A stretch of DNA of 35,163 nt from Candidatus Aciduliprofundum sp. GTDB taxonomy: Archaea; Thermoplasmatota; Thermoplasmata; Thermoplasmatales; Aciduliprofundaceae. The stretch is taken from the NCBI GenBank assembly GCA_015523135.1, contig WAKY01000159.1, positions 1 through 35,163 on the forward strand, written 5' to 3'. This document shows, piece after piece, positions 31,327-35,163 of the stretch. How positions within the stretch are numbered: position 1 is the stretch's first letter; each line of letters opens with the position of its first letter. Both the position numbers and the translations under genes were made by a program. The notes beneath the pieces were generated by a model. It was given only the letters and a program-made list of their open reading frames with translations. It was not told where the DNA came from and did not search any database.

Positions 31327-31678
31327 AATTTTGAACCTCAAAATTTTATGTTATCATTTTACCATTTCTAAAATTCATCCTTCCAGCTAAACTTGGTGTA
31401 TGTCAATTTTCTCCGTGTAATACTTGCTCTGTTTTCAATTATGTACTTTGAAGCCGTCAAAATTGTATCAATTATGCCATCTCCTCCAAATTCTTTTAAA
31501 TTCCATCTCTGCTTTTAATTCTTACAAAATTTGCCGTCACACAACATCTAAAAATCAGAATCATGCCATATTTGGCAAATTCCGTATTTTTCTATTTATC
31601 TTTTCATTTTCCTCTCATTTTGACCCCTTTGCTTATCTTGCTATTTATTATAAATAATAAGGAAAGATGGCAAATTTG
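31327..31678. other. Non-coding region upstream of the mob operon, candidate oriT
   Basis: About 600 bases (31267-31875) hold no convincing gene. Within it are a 7-bp hairpin AATTTTG/CAAAATT (31327-31345), TGCCA-N4-TGGCA (31564-31577), GCCGTCA twice (near 31453 and 31533), and the GGCAAATT motif in three places: AAATTTGCC 31527-31535, GGCAAATT 31574-31581, GGCAAATTTG 31669-31678. Transfer origins usually lie beside the relaxase operon and contain inverted repeats. Which of these is the nick region cannot be chosen by eye. Confidence 0.35.
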
Positions 31679-31875
31679 TGCTGAATTGCTAGCAGGATTA
31701 GATTTACACGGCATTTTATGGATGTACAATGTGGGGCCATAATGTATTGGTGATGCTTAACTTCTTACAGAGATATTCTCTGAGAAATATATATATATAT
31801 GAGGAGTTCCATGCATTTTATTAATTTTAGAGTATAGGAGATGTCTATGGATGAAGAATGCCTGGAGGTAATAAG

Positions 31876-32625
31876 ATGAGCAAGAGAATGAAAGGTCTGC
31901 TAATCGGAATTGGAGTTGTCATAGTGATAGTAATTCTTTTAGGCGCCTATTTTGCCTCGCAGCCAAAGGTGAAGTGGTGGAAACCTGCGGCTGAGATGGA
32001 AAAGCCCGTAGTGAATAGCTATCCCTCAATGATCATAGTCTATAGAAACTATTCCAAAGAAGATTATATTTTGGGTATCAACAAACATGCAGGAAATTTC
32101 TCCACCAACAAAAATTTTGAGACCGGGATAATATTGAAATGTAGTAGTTATGCACATTATGTGGATGATGTTGATGAACTTCGTGGAAATCTTACAGCAT
32201 ATGCCGAGCGCCTGAGCGGGGATTACATACTGCAGAAATTGGTGATAAAGTATGATTATGGAAATGATGAGAATATTTCTCTGGATATTCCTGTGATAAA
32301 GAACAGGATTGAAAGCACAAATCTGTGGTTTGATGCCACACCAAATCCCACGCCTAATTTTATGGGGGAGACTTATTATTACGACTGGCTTTACAAACAT
32401 GTTCTGATTGGTGTGAATAAAGACAGGAAAAACGAGAATTTCTACGGTGTGAGTTTTGCTCTCCAGATAAATCTTGATGATTCGCTATCACAGCATCTCA
32501 ACCATACAATAATCTTCACGGTGACGGCATATTACGGCCATCCCTCGTTGCTGGGATGGCAAGATATGCATGAGTTGAAAACGCAGGTAGTTTTGAAAAT
32601 AGTTACAGGAGGTGAAAAAGAGTGA
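31876..32625 (+). CDS. Membrane-anchored protein with signal anchor, 249 aa
   Basis: One hydrophobic signal anchor (LLIGIGVVIVIVILLGAYFA, about 8-27), then a mostly beta extracellular region of about 220 residues with strands such as MIIVYRNYSKEDYILGINKH and several N-glycosylation sites (NYSK, NLTA, NHTI). No catalytic motif and no known family. The ATG at 31876 lies 6 bases after GGAGGT (31864-31869); the longer ATG at 31858 is less likely. It is coupled to the next gene (GTGA overlap). A TATA-like TTTTATTAA lies at 31816-31824. Probably a chromosomal neighbour of the element rather than its cargo, though the border is not proven. Confidence 0.75.
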   Translation: MSKRMKGLLIGIGVVIVIVILLGAYFASQPKVKWWKPAAEMEKPVVNSYPSMIIVYRNYSKEDYILGINKHAGNFSTNKNFETGIILKCSSYAHYVDDVDELRGNLTAYAERLSGDYILQKLVIKYDYGNDENISLDIPVIKNRIESTNLWFDATPNPTPNFMGETYYYDWLYKHVLIGVNKDRKNENFYGVSFALQINLDDSLSQHLNHTIIFTVTAYYGHPSLLGWQDMHELKTQVVLKIVTGGEKE

Positions 32626-35163
32626 AGAAGATCTTGGGAATTCTGATTTTAGTGCTGTTTCTGGGAACAGTGATGGCAGGGCTCGCACAGGGGAATAGTG
32701 TAACACATACACCTCAAAAGACAGGTAGTAGCATGCCGAGTGAGATTAAGCCGTATATAATTGTGAAGAGAACCGTTTATCCTACATATCATATTGAGCC
32801 TCTAAACAAATGGGGTGGAACCGCGGTGCAGAATAGCAAGTTTGGAATTGATTTGGTAGTAAGAGCAAAAACTTATGCTTACTATCCTGATGATACTGAC
32901 AACCTGAGAATCAATGCCACAGTAATTGCAGCGGGAAGTCCTTATTATCTGGGTAATAACGAATGGTGGAAAATGAAGTATTTGTGGCTTGGTGCAAGCA
33001 AAGATTATCTTCCGGGTCAAGTTGGAGATTCCGATGTGGGTATAGAGATCCCAACAATAAAAAATCCCGTGGCAATGCATAATCTCACAGATAAAAAAGA
33101 CTATGATGTGGAATGGATTAATAAGATAGAGAATGCAGCATCAGTAGCAGCTAGTTATGTTGCTGGAACAGCTGCTGGTGCGGGAGCTGCAGCATCTGGT
33201 CCTTTAGCACCTTTTGCGCCAGTAATTTCTGCTGGAAGTTCTTATGCCGCTAGTACTGCAACAAGATATATTTTTGATAATCTTAAGAGTCATATAATAA
33301 ATAATCCTAAGGAAGTAAAGTCGGTGGCAGCCTCCAATACTGCTTTAGGTTATGCCTATGCGAAAGGGGTGCTACGGCGCTGGTGGTTTAATGATAGTGC
33401 TGCAATGGCTATCAATTTCCAAGCAAATTTATGTGATGAACCCTCTAAATATTATGAAAATCATGTAATAACTATCAAGGCAATATTAGGATACGATATT
33501 GCTAAAAAGGGAACATTAGGATGGGAATGGGAAGATAAAACAAAAACGATAGAGACATATGTAACAATCCATGTGGTGGCGGATGATACAAATGGAGTAG
33601 GTGAACCTAAGAGTTCAAGCCAGTATGCCCTCACCGGGAGTTACAGTTATGGGCAATCGAGTTATACTCAGTATCGTTATATAGATGGTAGTCTTAGCAA
33701 TATTAAGGACTCCACAGCAGGCTCGCCTGTGATAGGAAATATGGGATGGATGATGTATATCACAAAGCATCCCACACAATATCAACTCCAAGAAGCGGAG
33801 TATAAATATTATGAAGGATTAATCACAGGCTCTGATAGTGAAGATTATTACCAGTTCACCTTTGATCCAAATGTAGTGCCACACTCAGATCTTTATGATG
33901 CTTACCAAATAAAGGTCTACTTAATTGCAGGCAGAGGAGCACCAATGATGATGGACATACATTACCGGGGCATAGATTATTTAGGATATACAACGAAAGG
34001 TAAAGGAATGACCTCATTTGAGATATGGACTCCTGCATGGAAATCAGGACAAACACAGGGTCAGGTGATAAAAATCAGAGTGCATCCTGATGTGGTAACG
34101 GGCACGGAAAATGGGAATAAAATATATACCACAAGTGAGGGATTATATCTTCTGTATTGCAGTGTGGCAGGATACAAAGATGTAGGCAACTACCAGCCAT
34201 ATGTACATATCACAGGCGTAAGTAGTTCTGAAAATCACGTATGGGTAAGTTTCCATGCTGAGGATAAGAAAAATGCAGACTGGGATAATGGATTACTTTA
34301 TAGTTACACAGTGTACTGGGGCGATGGAACAAAAACCCCTGCTACACACCTCGATGTAAATACTTTAGATACCACAGTAGATCATCTTTATAGTATGGGA
34401 GGAAGCTATCATATTACGGTTAAAGTTGAAGATTATTATAGTGATACTTATGGTGATAGTATAGATCGTGAAGGTATTGATGTAAGTGTGGGAGGAGGAA
34501 GTGGCGGCGGTGGCTGTCCGTTCCTCTACACCTACAGCGGGAATAACTGGCGAGAGGAGAACAATGTGCTTGTGTGGGCAGAGAATGCAACTAGGCCATT
34601 CCTTGAGACGGGAGATTACTATGTGTTCAATGCCACGGAGATGAATCACAGAGTGACGATAGGCATAGGAGAGCCGGGGCAGGATACTGATTACATAGAT
34701 GCAGTAAAGCTGTACAAAGTTGTGGCTCCAGAGGGTTATCATGTGGCAGAAAGCTATAATGGTATGGTTTACGCTTACAGAGATGTAGAGAGTGGAATTG
34801 CTATTGACAATCATGGTGTGAATGTTACCTCGCTGATTAACAAGCCTGATGGCAATTACTGGACAGGTGAGAAGGGAGATTATATAGATATAACGCTGAA
34901 TCTGAGCAGCGAGAATTTACTTATTATACGGGGAATAGATAATCCGCCTACAGAGAAAAGAGCGATGCTCGCTGCGGAAGTTACATCAAATCCACCGCAT
35001 ACTGAGTCCACGGTTTGGGTATATGCGAATGTGAGCAACGAATGGGTAAAATTAGGAGAGATAAAAGTCAGGCATAATCTGCACACAAATGTGATAAATC
35101 TGGATTCTTTGCACATGTTGTTTGGAAACAGGGTAGAATTGAGATTTGAGATGAGAGACCGCA
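32622..35163 (+). CDS. Large secreted protein with PKD domain (3' end outside window)
   Basis: At least 847 aa, open to the last base. Start GTG 32622 overlaps the previous stop and follows AGGAGGTGA. Residues 1-22 are a signal peptide (MKKILGILILVLFLGTVMAG). An Ala/Gly-rich hydrophobic stretch lies at about 170-210 (AASYVAGTAAGAGAAASG). A PKD-like beta sandwich is seen at about 540-620 (YTVYWGDGTKTP and HLYSMGGSYHITVKVED). After a Gly-rich linker comes CPFLYTYSGNNW and ENNVLVWAENATRP, a motif common near the end of surface proteins. Probably a cell-surface or secreted protein with its partner upstream. Substrate or role unknown. Confidence 0.8.
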   Translation, partial: MKKILGILILVLFLGTVMAGLAQGNSVTHTPQKTGSSMPSEIKPYIIVKRTVYPTYHIEPLNKWGGTAVQNSKFGIDLVVRAKTYAYYPDDTDNLRINATVIAAGSPYYLGNNEWWKMKYLWLGASKDYLPGQVGDSDVGIEIPTIKNPVAMHNLTDKKDYDVEWINKIENAASVAASYVAGTAAGAGAAASGPLAPFAPVISAGSSYAASTATRYIFDNLKSHIINNPKEVKSVAASNTALGYAYAKGVLRRWWFNDSAAMAINFQANLCDEPSKYYENHVITIKAILGYDIAKKGTLGWEWEDKTKTIETYVTIHVVADDTNGVGEPKSSSQYALTGSYSYGQSSYTQYRYIDGSLSNIKDSTAGSPVIGNMGWMMYITKHPTQYQLQEAEYKYYEGLITGSDSEDYYQFTFDPNVVPHSDLYDAYQIKVYLIAGRGAPMMMDIHYRGIDYLGYTTKGKGMTSFEIWTPAWKSGQTQGQVIKIRVHPDVVTGTENGNKIYTTSEGLYLLYCSVAGYKDVGNYQPYVHITGVSSSENHVWVSFHAEDKKNADWDNGLLYSYTVYWGDGTKTPATHLDVNTLDTTVDHLYSMGGSYHITVKVEDYYSDTYGDSIDREGIDVSVGGGSGGGGCPFLYTYSGNNWREENNVLVWAENATRPFLETGDYYVFNATEMNHRVTIGIGEPGQDTDYIDAVKLYKVVAPEGYHVAESYNGMVYAYRDVESGIAIDNHGVNVTSLINKPDGNYWTGEKGDYIDITLNLSSENLLIIRGIDNPPTEKRAMLAAEVTSNPPHTESTVWVYANVSNEWVKLGEIKVRHNLHTNVINLDSLHMLFGNRVELRFEMRDR

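Noticed and set aside
31787..31800. Run of TA dinucleotides
   Set aside because: Simple repeat; too far (about 75 bases) from the next start to be its TATA box, and a better candidate lies at 31816-31824.

Overview
The window looks like the chromosome of a euryarchaeon, most likely a heat- and acid-loving Thermoplasmatota/DHVE2-type lineage (Aciduliprofundum-like is my guess, by inference only). The evidence is archaeal: the archaeal form of riboflavin synthase (RibC) and FAD synthetase (RibL), what appears to be the C-terminus of topoisomerase VI subunit A, TATA-box promoters with leaderless or GGAGGTGAT-led starts, and a sedolisin (acid-active S53 protease) with a signal peptide. The chromosomal DNA is AT-rich.

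Left flank (1-8.5 kb). A putative top6A tail converges on a small hypothetical gene. A tight, overlapping ribB-ribL-ribC-ribH operon follows on the minus strand, diverging from an ammonium transporter gene (amt). The shared intergenic region carries a perfect 9+2+9 palindrome at the ribB start and two 14-bp TGAA-N6-TTCA sites spaced 20 bp apart upstream of amt. Next come a translationally coupled plus-strand operon of very small genes plus a 448-aa double winged-helix protein, a run of tiny transmembrane ORFs on the minus strand, a frameshifted gene scrap, and the sedolisin.

Element (about 8.6-31.3 kb). This is a putative integrative and conjugative element of an archaeon. The plus-strand operon at 8689-18793 encodes a membrane-anchored Ig-repeat adhesin with a cytoplasmic winged helix, four proteins ending in the same two-helix VirB2-like pilin domain (three carry secreted ectodomains), a VirB6/TrbL-like channel protein, a PrgI/VirB3-like protein, a small membrane protein and a VirB4 ATPase. 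The minus-strand operon at 31223-28106 encodes a ribbon-helix-helix protein, a compact relaxase with an HxNxxHPHxH motif, a small protein and a VirD4/TraG-type coupling ATPase. A tyrosine recombinase and two cargo genes lie between, with an AbiE toxin-antitoxin pair. If the element circularises, the two conjugation operons diverge from a common non-coding control region.

Inside the element sits a GC-rich four-gene minus-strand operon (19320-22884): a 5-cytosine methyltransferase, a Mig-type T/G mismatch glycosylase that would repair deaminated 5-methylcytosine, and two PD-(D/E)XK-type nucleases. Beside it is a decayed N-terminal fragment of an SNF2/DISARM-type helicase. The 1.1 kb upstream of the integrase is non-coding and holds a nearly gap-free three-way-junction fold (23612-23667), other hairpins and repeated TAAACGA/G motifs.

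Right flank (31.8-35.2 kb). A two-gene operon encodes a membrane-anchored protein and a large secreted protein with a PKD domain, which runs off the end of the window.
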